Part shown: piece by piece, positions 25,895 through 34,175 of the stretch
How positions within the stretch are numbered: position 1 is the first letter of the stretch
Layout of the letters: each line of letters begins with the position of its first letter
Assembly (NCBI RefSeq): GCF_008042035.1
Contig: NZ_RDBL01000025.1
Location: forward strand, 1-49,732
DNA from: Streptomyces sp. col6
GTDB lineage: Bacteria > Actinomycetota > Actinomycetes > Streptomycetales > Streptomycetaceae
Reading direction: 5' to 3'
DNA: 49,732 bases
The notes under the pieces: generated by a model
What the model was told of the DNA's origin: nothing
The model's database searches: none
What the model saw: only the letters and a program-made list of their open reading frames with translations
Made by a program: the position numbers and the translations under genes

Positions 25895-26112
25895 CTTCAG
25901 CCGTCCTTCCGTCCTGCGGGGAACACGCCCGGTGACGTCTCTTCCGGGTCGCAGCCTCTGGGTTCCCCCCACCGAGGCGGTCATTCATGTGTCCCGTCCC
26001 GCCTCCGGCAGCCTGCTGCCGCGCCGGTGCCCCCGCAACCGCACGCCCCCGTCCCGCCGCCGGTGTAGCGGCATCGGCGGCGGGACCACATGGTGGGAGG
26101 AGGCGCGTCATC

Positions 26113-26136
26113 GTTGACGTACCGACCGAGGGGTAC
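26113..26136 (+). promoter_or_regulatory. SigB-type promoter for iron-enzyme gene
   Basis: GTTGA (26113-26117), 13-nt spacer, GGGTAC (26131-26136). The -10 is one of the best SigB-type matches here. The predicted start is near 26143, 36 nt before the ATG. Confidence 0.5.
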
Positions 26137-26178
26137 CGGACCGGGACGCCCAGGCAGCAACGTACGAGGAGTGACACC

Positions 26179-27144
26179 ATGGCCGGTCGGACGGGCGGAC
26201 CCGCGCTTCCCCGGGCCCGCGGTGAGCTTTCGGCAGGGGTCATCGACCATCTGCGGGGGAGCGGCCCCCTGCCGGACCCCGCACGGGTGGACACGGCGGA
26301 CCCCTACGGGGACGACCTCCAGCTCGCCCTGTACCTCTGCTACGAACTCCACTACCGGGGCTTCGACGGCGTGGACCCGGCCCTGGAATGGGACCCCGCG
26401 CTGCTGGCCGTCAGGGCCGCCCTGGAACGCCGCTTCGAGTCGGCCCTGCGGCAGGACGTCCCGCCCGGACCCGCTCTCGACGACACGCTGGACGAACTGC
26501 TTCTCGAACCGGTCGAAGTCACGGGCGTCTCGCACTTCCTCCAGGAGCACGCCACCCGGGACCGGCTGCGGGCCTACGCCGCTCAGCGCTCGCTGTACCA
26601 CCTGAAGGAGGCCGACCCGCACGCCTGGGTCTTGCCCCGGCTCGGCGGGCGCGCCAAGGCGGGCATGGCAGCCATCGAGTACGACGAGTTCGGCGCCGGC
26701 CGGGCCGAACGCGTCCACGCCCGGCTGTTCGCCGACCTCATGGCGGATCTGGGCCTGGAGACGGCGTACGGCCACTACCTGGACGAGGGCCATGCCGAGA
26801 TGCTCGCCCTCGTCAACCTCATGTCCCTGTTCGGGCTGCACCGGCGGCTGCGGGGTGCCCTGGTCGGCCACTTCGCCGCCGTGGAGATCACCTCGTCGCC
26901 CGCGTCGCGCCGCCTGGCCCTCGCGATGAAACGGGCCGGGGCCGGTCCCGCCGCGGAGTTCTTCTACACCGAACACGTGGAGGCCGACGCCGTCCACGAA
27001 CAGGTGGTGCGCCACGACGTCGTACGCGGGCTGCTCGACGACGAACCCGGCATGGAGGCGGACGTCGTCTTCGGAATCGACACCACGGGCTTCCTGGAGG
27101 ACCGCCTCGGCGCCCGCTTCCTCACCGACTGGGGCGCGCCCTAG
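26179..27144 (+). CDS. Iron-containing redox enzyme, haem-oxygenase-like fold
   Basis: 321 mostly helical residues. Candidate di-iron ligands are spread over helices: ECHYRG-type ELHYRGFDGV near 53, EYDEFGAGRAERVH near 170, HYLDEGHAEMLALVN near 200 and FYTEHVEADAVHEQVV near 265. This arrangement is that of the haem-oxygenase-like di-iron proteins that oxidise small substrates. The substrate here is unknown. ATG 26179 follows GAGGAG. Its stop shares four bases (CTAG, 27141-27144) with the stop of the convergent ANTAR gene. Confidence 0.85.
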   Translation: MAGRTGGPALPRARGELSAGVIDHLRGSGPLPDPARVDTADPYGDDLQLALYLCYELHYRGFDGVDPALEWDPALLAVRAALERRFESALRQDVPPGPALDDTLDELLLEPVEVTGVSHFLQEHATRDRLRAYAAQRSLYHLKEADPHAWVLPRLGGRAKAGMAAIEYDEFGAGRAERVHARLFADLMADLGLETAYGHYLDEGHAEMLALVNLMSLFGLHRRLRGALVGHFAAVEITSSPASRRLALAMKRAGAGPAAEFFYTEHVEADAVHEQVVRHDVVRGLLDDEPGMEADVVFGIDTTGFLEDRLGARFLTDWGAP

Positions 27145-27845
27145 GGGCCCTCCCGCACGTCACCCAGCACCCGTCGCAGTTCCCGCGTGCTGCCCCGGCC
27201 CCTGCCCTCGACGATCCCCGCCGCGACGGCGCTCAGCTTGCGGTTCGAGCGCTGCGACAGCGTGCGCAGCACGTCGAAGGCCTGGCCCGCGTCGCAGTCC
27301 AGCAGGTGCGTCACGATCCCGATGGCCTGGTCGATCACCGCCCGCGATGCCATCGCCGTCCGCAACTGCTCCGCCTCCGCCTCGGCGTCCGCCCGGACGC
27401 GCTCGCGCAGCAGCCCGCCGACCGCCTCCTCGGCCAGCACCCGGACCACGTCCAGGGTCTCCGCAGGCGGCCGCCACGGCCGGAACGCGTACAGCGTCAC
27501 CGTCGCCATCACGCCCCACGCCGTGGCCGGCACGGCCGTACAGGCGCGCAGGCCACGCTCCAGCGCCGCCACCCGGAATTCCGGCCACCGCGCATCCGCG
27601 ACGAGGTCGGCCGCGCGCACCGGCAGACCGGAGCGGGCGGCTTCGGCACCCGGCCCCTCGCCGGCCTCCTCCTGCGGAGCCGCCAGCGCGGCCAGGTCCG
27701 GATGGGTCACGGCACTGTGGCTCTCCCCGCCGGGGAACCGCAGCACCACCGTCGCACCCCGGCACCCGGCCGAGCAGCGCAGCGCCCGCCCGCCGAGCCC
27801 GACGAGCCACGGCGCCACGGCCCCGGCATCGGACCTCGTGTCCAT
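27141..27845 (-). CDS. GAF-ANTAR putative RNA-binding antiterminator
   Basis: 234 residues: a GAF-like sensor domain (about 20-150) and a C-terminal ANTAR domain (about 165-220; QLRTAMASRAVIDQAIGIVT, then DAGQAFDVLRTLSQRSNRK). ANTAR domains bind paired RNA hairpins and prevent termination; stand-alone GAF-ANTAR proteins are common in actinobacteria. The target RNA is not identified. MDTRSDAG at 27845 follows a GAGGGAGG site. It is divergent from the PAS-GAF gene at 27926. Confidence 0.88.
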   Translation of the reverse strand: MDTRSDAGAVAPWLVGLGGRALRCSAGCRGATVVLRFPGGESHSAVTHPDLAALAAPQEEAGEGPGAEAARSGLPVRAADLVADARWPEFRVAALERGLRACTAVPATAWGVMATVTLYAFRPWRPPAETLDVVRVLAEEAVGGLLRERVRADAEAEAEQLRTAMASRAVIDQAIGIVTHLLDCDAGQAFDVLRTLSQRSNRKLSAVAAGIVEGRGRGSTRELRRVLGDVREGP

Positions 27846-27913
27846 CGGCCTCGGCCTCCCTCGGCGCCACGGGACCACCCGCGCCGCTCAGCGTCCACGC
27901 CCGAGCGATCGGT

Positions 27914-27928
27914 TAGCTTCGTTGTATG
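27914..27928 (+). promoter_or_regulatory. Leaderless-type promoter of PAS-GAF gene
   Basis: TAGCTT (27914-27919) followed by 6 nt and the ATG at 27926. There is no ribosome site, so the mRNA probably begins at or next to the start codon. Confidence 0.5.
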
Positions 27929-29035
27929 AGCCGGCCACCGGAACGCGAGAGCGGTGTCGAGGCCCTCGTCGCCCGCCTGCGGGAACTGCGCGCGGCCCGT
28001 GCCCATCCTCCTTGCGAATACCCGGTCCTGCTCGACGCGGCCCTCGCGGAGCTGGAGCACGCGGGCGAGGCCCTACGCCACGCGGAGGAGGCGCCGCCGC
28101 CGGGGACCGGGACGTCGTATCCGTTCAAGGCCATCTTCGATCACCTGCCGTGGCCCGTCATCCTGGCCGACGAGCAGACCGTGGTGCGCCGCTTCAACAC
28201 GGCCGCCGCCGAACTGACCGGACTGCCCCCGGGGTACGCGGCGGGCCGCCCGCTCGCCGCGCTGCTGCGCCCCGCCGACCGGGCGGCTCTGCGCGCCCAC
28301 GCGGCGGCCGTGGCCCGGGGCGAGGGAGACCGAAGCCTTCCGCTCCGCCTCCAGCGGGCGCCGGAAGGCCCGCTGTACGCCACGCTCACCGGCGTCGAAG
28401 TGCCGGGGGAGCGGCGGCGGGACGTGCTACTGACCTTCACGCCGACGGCCGTTCCCCGGCCCGCCGGACACATCGAGGGCGGCACCGGCCCTGCGGCGGT
28501 CGTCCGGCAGGCCGAGCTGACCGGTCTCCTGGACCGCGTCGACCGCGCGCTCCTGAGCGGAAAGCTTCCTTCCGCGGCTCTCGGGGCCGCCACGGGCCTC
28601 TTGCGCGAAGGGCTCGCGGACTGGGCGCTGCTGGACCTCGTGGGCCCGGCGGGCCCGGTCCGGTCGGCGGTGCACGGGCCGGCGGCGCCGGACGACGCCG
28701 GCCTGGAGAAGGCGTTCCTCCGGCAGGCCCCGCTCGACTGCCCGGTGGCCGTGGACGTCATGACCAACGGCGCGACGGTGGTGGAGCAGCTGACCGACGA
28801 TCTGGACGGGCTCGGCACGGACGAGGAGGGCACCCCGCTGATGGCCGGGGCCGATGTCACCGCGCTGCTGTCCGTCCCTCTGACCGCACCGGACGGCACG
28901 ACGGTGCTGGGGGCGCTGACGCTGCTCCGGACCGGTGGCGCGCCGCCGTTCTCGCTGCTGGAGGCCGCGAGCGCGGAGATCGCGGCCGGTCACATGGCCG
29001 TCGTCGCCGGGCGAGGCCGTCCCGGACCGGGCTGA
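27926..29035 (+). CDS. PAS-GAF sensor protein without output domain
   Basis: 369 residues. After a helical N-terminus, a PAS domain spans about 65-180 (FDHLPWPVILADEQTVVRRF, then GLPPGYAAGRPLAALL) and a GAF-like domain spans about 195-360. In relatives such modules precede a PP2C-type phosphatase (RsbU-like) or a kinase, but here the reading frame ends after GAF. It could sense a signal and act through another protein, or be a truncated RsbU-like regulator. The sigma factor at 21256 is a possible indirect client, which is speculation. Confidence 0.8.
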   Translation: MSRPPERESGVEALVARLRELRAARAHPPCEYPVLLDAALAELEHAGEALRHAEEAPPPGTGTSYPFKAIFDHLPWPVILADEQTVVRRFNTAAAELTGLPPGYAAGRPLAALLRPADRAALRAHAAAVARGEGDRSLPLRLQRAPEGPLYATLTGVEVPGERRRDVLLTFTPTAVPRPAGHIEGGTGPAAVVRQAELTGLLDRVDRALLSGKLPSAALGAATGLLREGLADWALLDLVGPAGPVRSAVHGPAAPDDAGLEKAFLRQAPLDCPVAVDVMTNGATVVEQLTDDLDGLGTDEEGTPLMAGADVTALLSVPLTAPDGTTVLGALTLLRTGGAPPFSLLEAASAEIAAGHMAVVAGRGRPGPG

Positions 29036-29185
29036 GCGGGGCGCGTACGGAGAAACACCGGCCGGTCAGGGGTGCCGGAGCCGGGAGGTGGCATACGGCG
29101 AAGTGGGGGAGCCTTGCAGGGCCGCTCCGCAGGCGCTCCGGCGCGGGCGGGCTCCGCCCCCGGCCGGTCGAGCATGGAGGACATG

Positions 29186-30277
29186 ATGGTGCGGACTGTG
29201 GGTGTCGAGGAGGAGCTGCTGCTCGTCGACGAGCAGAGCGGCGACCCCCGGGCGCTGTCGACGGCCGTTCTGGCCCTGGCGGACCGCCGCGCCGAGGGCG
29301 ACTCGGTCTTCGAGTCGGAGCTGCACCGCCAGCAGGTGGAGTTCGCCACCGAGCCGCGCGCGGACATGCGGGAACTCGCCGACGAGATCCTGCGCTGGCG
29401 GGCGGAGGCCGCCCGCAGCGCCGCCGAGGCCGGGGGAGCGGTCGTTGCGCTCGCCACCTCCCCGCTGCCCGTGAGCCCGACGATCGGCGAGGGCGAACGG
29501 TATCGCTGGCTGGCCGACAAGTTCGGGCTGACCGCGCAGGAGCAGCTGACCTGCGGATGCCACGTGCACGTCTCCGTGGAATCGGACGAGGAGGGCGTCG
29601 CGGTCCTGGACCGCATCCGCCCGTGGCTCGCGGTCCTGCTCGCGCTCAGCGCCAACTCGCCGTTCTGGCAGGGGCAGGACACCACGTACGGCAGCTACCG
29701 CAGCCGGGTCTGGGGGCGCTGGCCCTCGTCCGGACCCGTGGAGATCTTCGGCTCCGCGCGCCGCTACCACGACGAGGTCCAGGCGCTCGTCGACACGGGT
29801 GTTCTGCGCGACAAGGGGATGATCTACTTCGACGCCCGGCTCTCGCATCGCTACCCCACGGTCGAGATCAGGGTCGCTGACGTGTGCCTGGAACCCGCCG
29901 ACGCGGCACTGCTCGCCACCCTGGCGCGCGGCCTGGTCGAGACGGCGGCCCGTGCCTGGCGGGCGGGCGACCCGCCGGAGCCGTACGGGGTCGGGGTGCT
30001 GCGCATGGCCGGCTGGCAGGCCGGCCGCTCGGGGCTGGAAGGGGAGCTGCTGCATCCCGCGACCATGCGTCCCGCCTCCGGGCCGGACGTGCTCCGCGCC
30101 CTGCTCGCCCATGTGCGTGACGCGCTGGAGGACAGCGGGGACCTCGCGGCGGCCGAGGAGGGGATCGACCAGGTGCTGAAGCGGGGCACCGGGGCACGTA
30201 TCCAGCGCGACGCGCTCGCCCGTACCGGCAGCCTCCGCGACGCGGTAGCCGAGTGCGTCACCAGGACGCGCGGCTGA
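29186..30277 (+). CDS. Carboxylate-amine ligase, YbdK family (glutamate-cysteine ligase 2 type)
   Basis: 363 residues of the GCS2 fold. It begins VRTVGVEEELLLVD, the family's GxEEE metal/ATP site, and has QQVEFATEP, CGCHVHVSV and HRYPTVEIRVADV. YbdK-type enzymes join glutamate and cysteine weakly in vitro, and the true substrate is often unknown. ATG 29186 is chosen because GGAGG lies 5 nt upstream; ATG 29183 and 29174 are in frame. It follows the PAS-GAF gene by 150 bp. Confidence 0.9.
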   Translation: MVRTVGVEEELLLVDEQSGDPRALSTAVLALADRRAEGDSVFESELHRQQVEFATEPRADMRELADEILRWRAEAARSAAEAGGAVVALATSPLPVSPTIGEGERYRWLADKFGLTAQEQLTCGCHVHVSVESDEEGVAVLDRIRPWLAVLLALSANSPFWQGQDTTYGSYRSRVWGRWPSSGPVEIFGSARRYHDEVQALVDTGVLRDKGMIYFDARLSHRYPTVEIRVADVCLEPADAALLATLARGLVETAARAWRAGDPPEPYGVGVLRMAGWQAGRSGLEGELLHPATMRPASGPDVLRALLAHVRDALEDSGDLAAAEEGIDQVLKRGTGARIQRDALARTGSLRDAVAECVTRTRG

Positions 30278-30315
30278 TACGGACCGACGGCCCCGGGCCT
30301 TCGTGCACCGGGTGC

Positions 30316-30846
30316 TCAGCCGTCCGCGCAGACCCGTACGGTGCGCAGCCGCGGGTCCGCGGGGTCGGGCAGGTTCATTCCCGCGTCGAGACCGGTCAGG
30401 AGGTAGCGCAGCACCGGTTGCGTGAGCCGTTCGCCGGGCAGCACCACGGGGATGCCCGGGGGATAGGGCGTGATCATCTCGGCGGCGACGCGGCCGACGG
30501 CCTCCTCCGCCGGGACGTCCTCGGTCCCGTGGAAGTAGGCGTCGCGCGGCAGCCTCGCCTGTTCCATCCTCAGCTCCGCCGGCGCGGGGACCGCCACCCC
30601 GGGCCCCCGGGGCAGTGAGGGCGCCTGCCGGGCGAGGTCGCGCAGCGCCGTCGTGAGCCGCTTCGTCGTCTCGGCGTCGTCGGCGTGGGTGAGCTGGGCG
30701 CTGATGCGCCGGTGGTCCATCAGATGCGTGTCCAGGTGGTGGTGTTCGCGCAGCCAGTCCGCCGCCCGGTAGCCGGATACCCCGAGGTCCGCGAGGTCGA
30801 TGACGACCGGCAGCGGATCGAGTGCTTCCTCGTGATTCTTCGGCAT
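30316..30846 (-). pseudogene. C-terminal fragment of Orn/Lys/Arg decarboxylase
   Basis: 176 residues matching only the last third of actinobacterial Orn/Lys/Arg-type decarboxylases (about 480-490 residues). LPVVIDLADLGVSGYRAADW and DTHLMDHRRISAQLTHADD correspond to the small domain, and AEMITPYPPGIPVVLPGERL to the C-terminal domain. The large domain with the PLP lysine is missing and no part of it is seen upstream, where the SDR gene ends 58 bp away. The ATG at 30846 has a GGAAGG site 10 nt ahead, so it may still be translated. As a decarboxylase it must be inactive. It may be a deletion remnant or a repurposed domain. Confidence 0.75.
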
Positions 30847-30903
30847 ACCTGCCGCCTTCCCGTGGTCCGCTCCACCAATCCGCCCACCGAACGCCCCACA
30901 GGG

Positions 30904-31791
30904 CTACGGAAGCGGGGTGCCGCCGGTCGCGTTCACGATTTCCCCGGTGATGAAACTCGCGTTGTCGGACGCCAGGAACACATACGCCGGGGCCATCTCG
31001 GCGGGCTGCGCGGGCCGCCCGAGCGGGCTCTGCTTCCCGAACTCCTTCGTGTCGGGCAGCGTCGCCGGGATCAGCGGCGTCCACACCGGCCCCGGGGCCA
31101 CGGCGTTGACGCGGATTCCGTCGGAGGCCAGCATCTGCGCGAGGCCGTGGGTGAAGGTGACGATCGCGCCCTTGGTCATGGCGTAGTCCAGCAGGTGCGG
31201 ACTCGGCTTGTACGCCTGCACCGACGTGGTGTTGATGATCGACCCGCCTGCCGGGATGTGCGGCAGGGCCATCTTGCACAGCCAGAACATCCCGTACAGG
31301 TTCGTCCGCATCACCCGGTCGAACTGCTCCGTGGAGATCGCGGCGATCCCGTCGGGCTGGGCCATCTGGTACGCGGCGTTGTTGACGAGGACGTCGATGC
31401 GCCCGAACTCCTGCACCGCGCTGCCGATCAGGGCCCGGCACTGCTTCTCGTCCCGGATGTCGCACGCCTCCGTCAGCGCCTGCCGGCCCGCCCCCTCGAC
31501 CAGCCGGGCCGTCTCCCGCGCCTCGTCCTCCTCGGCTTCGAGGTGCGTGATCAGCACATCGGCGCCCTCGCGGGCGAAGGCCAGTGCGACGGCCCGGCCG
31601 ATCCCGGAGTCGCCCCCGGTGATGACGGCCTTGAGGTCCGTGAGGAGCCCGTGGCCCCGGTAGGAGTCCTCGCCGTGGTCGGGCGGCGGGTCCATGGGCC
31701 CGGTCCAGCCGGGGTGCTCCTGACTCTGCTGCGGGAAGTCCGGCCGCGGGAAGCGGCCGGTGGGGTCCTGGCCGGGTGCGGACTCAGTCAT
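30904..31791 (-). CDS. Short-chain dehydrogenase/reductase with N-terminal extension (YghA-like)
   Basis: 295 residues. A Pro-rich N-terminal extension (FPRPDFPQQSQEHPG, MDPPPDHGEDSYRG) leads into the SDR fold: AVITGGDSGIGRA cofactor motif, NNAAYQM, Ser in INTTSVQAY, and Tyr-x3-Lys in DYAMTKGAI. This matches the YghA or general-stress SDR group, NAD(P)-dependent oxidoreductases of unknown substrate. ATG 31791 follows GAAGGA. The following 331 bp (31792-32122) contain no gene, only leader sequence and the promoter of the small gene at 32123. Confidence 0.88.
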   Translation of the reverse strand: MTESAPGQDPTGRFPRPDFPQQSQEHPGWTGPMDPPPDHGEDSYRGHGLLTDLKAVITGGDSGIGRAVALAFAREGADVLITHLEAEEDEARETARLVEGAGRQALTEACDIRDEKQCRALIGSAVQEFGRIDVLVNNAAYQMAQPDGIAAISTEQFDRVMRTNLYGMFWLCKMALPHIPAGGSIINTTSVQAYKPSPHLLDYAMTKGAIVTFTHGLAQMLASDGIRVNAVAPGPVWTPLIPATLPDTKEFGKQSPLGRPAQPAEMAPAYVFLASDNASFITGEIVNATGGTPLP

Positions 31792-32035
31792 GACGGGATG
31801 TCCTTCGCTGCCGGGGGCCCGTCGGCGGCCCCGCCGTCGATCCTGGGCGCACCGGGACCGGTGCGCGACTCGGAATCCGCTGGGCGGCGCTGCGGCTGTG
31901 GTCCCAACCGGCAGCGCCTGCTCCCGCGTACGCCGGGAGCCTGGCCAGGCGGGTACCCGTAGCGCCGGGGGACATGCGGGACGGGCCGTGATGTCTTGTC
32001 GCGCGGCGGCCACCCCAGATCGAATCGTACATTCC

Positions 32036-32060
32036 GGTTGAGGTCGCGTTCCGTGGGAAC
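32036..32060 (+). promoter_or_regulatory. SigB-type promoter ahead of CsbD-like gene
   Basis: GGTTG (32036-32040), 14-nt spacer, GGGAAC (32055-32060). The predicted start is near 32067, 56 nt before the small gene. B. subtilis csbD is itself a SigB-dependent gene, which makes the pairing meaningful. Confidence 0.5.
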
Positions 32061-32122
32061 CCGTCGCTCGGAACCGCTGTGCGGGCACGCCCGCGGAACG
32101 ACCCGGGAGGAACCGAGGAGAC

Positions 32123-32302
32123 ATGGGACGGCATGCCGAGATCGCCCGCGCCCTGGCCATGAGGGCGAAGGGAGCAAAGCTCAAGTCGGACGGCGCCGCG
32201 CTGGGCGACGAGCACCTGAAGGCGGAGGGGCGCCGGCGCGAGACCGCCGGACGGATCGCCCAGGCGGAGGCGAGGGCGGCGCAGCGCACGGACCGCCACT
32301 GA
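32123..32302 (+). CDS. CsbD-like small stress protein (59 aa)
   Basis: A 59-residue, charged, helical reading frame starting MGRHAEIARALAMR, with a GAGGAG site 4 nt or so before the ATG at 32123. The stretch GAALGDEHLKAEGRRRETAG resembles the CsbD repeat (G-x-LTGD-x-x-LxAEGK-x-x-x-x-GK), a small general stress protein family. The match is short and partly degenerate, so the family name is tentative, but the good ribosome site, codon bias and SigB-type promoter support a real gene. It may be co-transcribed with the dehydrogenase gene 42 nt downstream. Confidence 0.65.
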   Translation: MGRHAEIARALAMRAKGAKLKSDGAALGDEHLKAEGRRRETAGRIAQAEARAAQRTDRH

Positions 32303-32344
32303 CCCGGCGGCGCAGCCGTCACACAGACAGTGAGGAGAACACCC

Positions 32345-33535
32345 ATGCGTGCACTCACCTGGCAGGGAAAGCGCGACGTCCGCGTGGAGACCGTGCCGGA
32401 TCCGGTCATCCAGGACCCGACCGACATCGTCATCCGGGTCACCTCGACGGGCATCTGCGGATCGGACCTCCACCTGTACGAGGTACTGGGCCCGTTCCTC
32501 GACGCCGGCGACATCCTGGGCCACGAGGCGATGGGCGTTGTCGAGGTGACCGGCCCCGAGGTGACCGCGGTGTCACGCGGAGACCGGGTCGTCGTCCCGT
32601 TCAACGTCTCCTGCGGCACCTGTTTCATGTGCGCCAAGGGCCTCCACTCCCAGTGCGAGACCACCCAGGTGAAGGAGTACGGCACCGGGGCCTCGCTCTA
32701 CGGCTACACCAAGCTCTACGGGCAGGTGCCCGGCGGACAGGCCGAGCTGATGAGGGTCCCCTTCGGCAACACCCTGCCCATCAAGGTCCCGGACGGCCCG
32801 GCGGACGACCGCTTCGTCTATCTGTCGGACGTGCTGCCCACCGCCTGGCAGGCCGTCGAGTACGCCGCGATCCCGCCCGGCGGCAGCGTCACCGTCCTCG
32901 GCCTCGGGCCGATCGGAGACATGGCGGCCCGGATCGCCCTGCACCGCGGCGCCGGCCTGGTCATCGGAGTGGACTTGGTCCCCGAACGCCTCGCCCGCTC
33001 GGCCGCGCGCGGCGTCCAGACCCTCGACCTGGGCCACTACGGCAAGGACCTTCCGGCCGCGATCCGGGACCTCACCGGCGGCCGGGGCACCGACGCGGTC
33101 ATCGACGCCGTCGGCATGGAGGCCCACACGACCGGCGCACCGATCGGAAAGGCGGGCCAGTGGGCTACCGGCCTGCTGCCGGACGCGGCGGCCCGCAAAC
33201 TCATGGAACGCGCGGGCATCGACCGTCTCGGCGCCCTCCTGACCGCCATCGACGTGGTGCGACGGGGCGGCACCATCTCCATCTCCGGCGTCTACGGCGG
33301 CGCCGCCGACCCACTGCCCCTGCTCACCCTGTTCGACAAGCAGATCCAGCTCCGGATGGGCCAGGCGAACGTCAAGCACTGGGTGCCCGACATCCTGCCG
33401 CTGCTCGTCGACGACGACCCGCTGGGCGTGGACGGCTTCGCCACGCACCGCCTGTCCCTGGAGGACGCCCCGAAGGCGTACGAGACCTTCCAGCGGAAGG
33501 CCGACGGCATGGTCAAGACGCTGCTGCGGCCCTGA
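32345..33535 (+). CDS. Zinc-dependent alcohol/formaldehyde dehydrogenase-like protein
   Basis: 396 residues of the medium-chain dehydrogenase family. Catalytic-zinc residues Cys38, His60 and Glu61 (ICGSDLH, LGHEAMG) and structural-zinc cysteines 90, 93, 96 and 104 have the same positions as in the enzyme at 6415. The cofactor motif is VTVLGLGPIGDMA. The longer insert near 270-300 and the general sequence fit the glutathione-independent formaldehyde dehydrogenase-like subgroup; the real substrate is unknown. ATG 32345 follows GAGGAG. Confidence 0.92.
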   Translation: MRALTWQGKRDVRVETVPDPVIQDPTDIVIRVTSTGICGSDLHLYEVLGPFLDAGDILGHEAMGVVEVTGPEVTAVSRGDRVVVPFNVSCGTCFMCAKGLHSQCETTQVKEYGTGASLYGYTKLYGQVPGGQAELMRVPFGNTLPIKVPDGPADDRFVYLSDVLPTAWQAVEYAAIPPGGSVTVLGLGPIGDMAARIALHRGAGLVIGVDLVPERLARSAARGVQTLDLGHYGKDLPAAIRDLTGGRGTDAVIDAVGMEAHTTGAPIGKAGQWATGLLPDAAARKLMERAGIDRLGALLTAIDVVRRGGTISISGVYGGAADPLPLLTLFDKQIQLRMGQANVKHWVPDILPLLVDDDPLGVDGFATHRLSLEDAPKAYETFQRKADGMVKTLLRP

Positions 33536-33604
33536 TGGGCGCCGTCCGGGCTCGCGGACGACGACGGCTCGCCGCGCCGTCCGCGCGATGCCACCATGGC
33601 AACC

Positions 33605-34141
33605 ATGTCCCGCAAGGCGCTGATCGTCATCGACATGATCAACCCGTACGATCACGCGGACGCGGACCGGCTGCTTCCCTCCGCCGAACGGGCCGTACCC
33701 GTCATCGCTCGCATGCTGAGGGCGGCCCGGGACAGCGGCTGCCTCGTGATCTACGCCAACGACAACTTCGGCGACTGGCGCTCGCACCACGGCGAGATCG
33801 TCGAGGCGGCCCTGGCGGGCGCCCGCCCCGACCTGGTCGAACCGCTGCGCCCCGATGACAACTCACTCTTCGTCGTCAAGGCCAGGCACTCGGTCTTCTA
33901 CGAGACGCCCCTGCCGTACCTGCTCCACCAGCTGGGCGTCGGCCATCTCGTCCTGACCGGCCAGGTGACCGAGCAGTGCATCCTCTACTCCGCGCTCGAC
34001 GCGCACATCCGCCACATGGACCTGACCATCCCCCGCGACGGAGTGGCCCACATCCATGAGGATCTGGCCGACGCCGCCCTGCGGATGACGGAACGCAACA
34101 TGGGCGCCTTGGTGTGCGCCGCCGAAGAGATCGACCTGTGA
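33605..34141 (+). CDS. Isochorismatase-family cysteine hydrolase
   Basis: 178 residues of the isochorismatase-like fold with its Asp-Lys-Cys triad: Asp10 (LIVIDMINPYD), Lys92 (VVKARHSVF) and Cys125 (GQVTEQCILYSA). Such enzymes cleave amides or vinyl ethers, for example nicotinamide or isochorismate, but the substrate here is unknown. ATG 33605 or the in-frame ATG 33596 may start it; neither has a clear ribosome site. It heads a same-strand pair with the HAD gene 34 bp downstream. Confidence 0.88.
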   Translation: MSRKALIVIDMINPYDHADADRLLPSAERAVPVIARMLRAARDSGCLVIYANDNFGDWRSHHGEIVEAALAGARPDLVEPLRPDDNSLFVVKARHSVFYETPLPYLLHQLGVGHLVLTGQVTEQCILYSALDAHIRHMDLTIPRDGVAHIHEDLADAALRMTERNMGALVCAAEEIDL

Positions 34142-34175
34142 CACCGGCGGGCCACGCCGGCACGAAAGGACCCCC

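Noticed and set aside
31991..32041. 16-codon ATG frame in the 331-bp gap 31792-32122
   Set aside because: No ribosome site and no family features; it overlaps the promoter of the CsbD-like gene.
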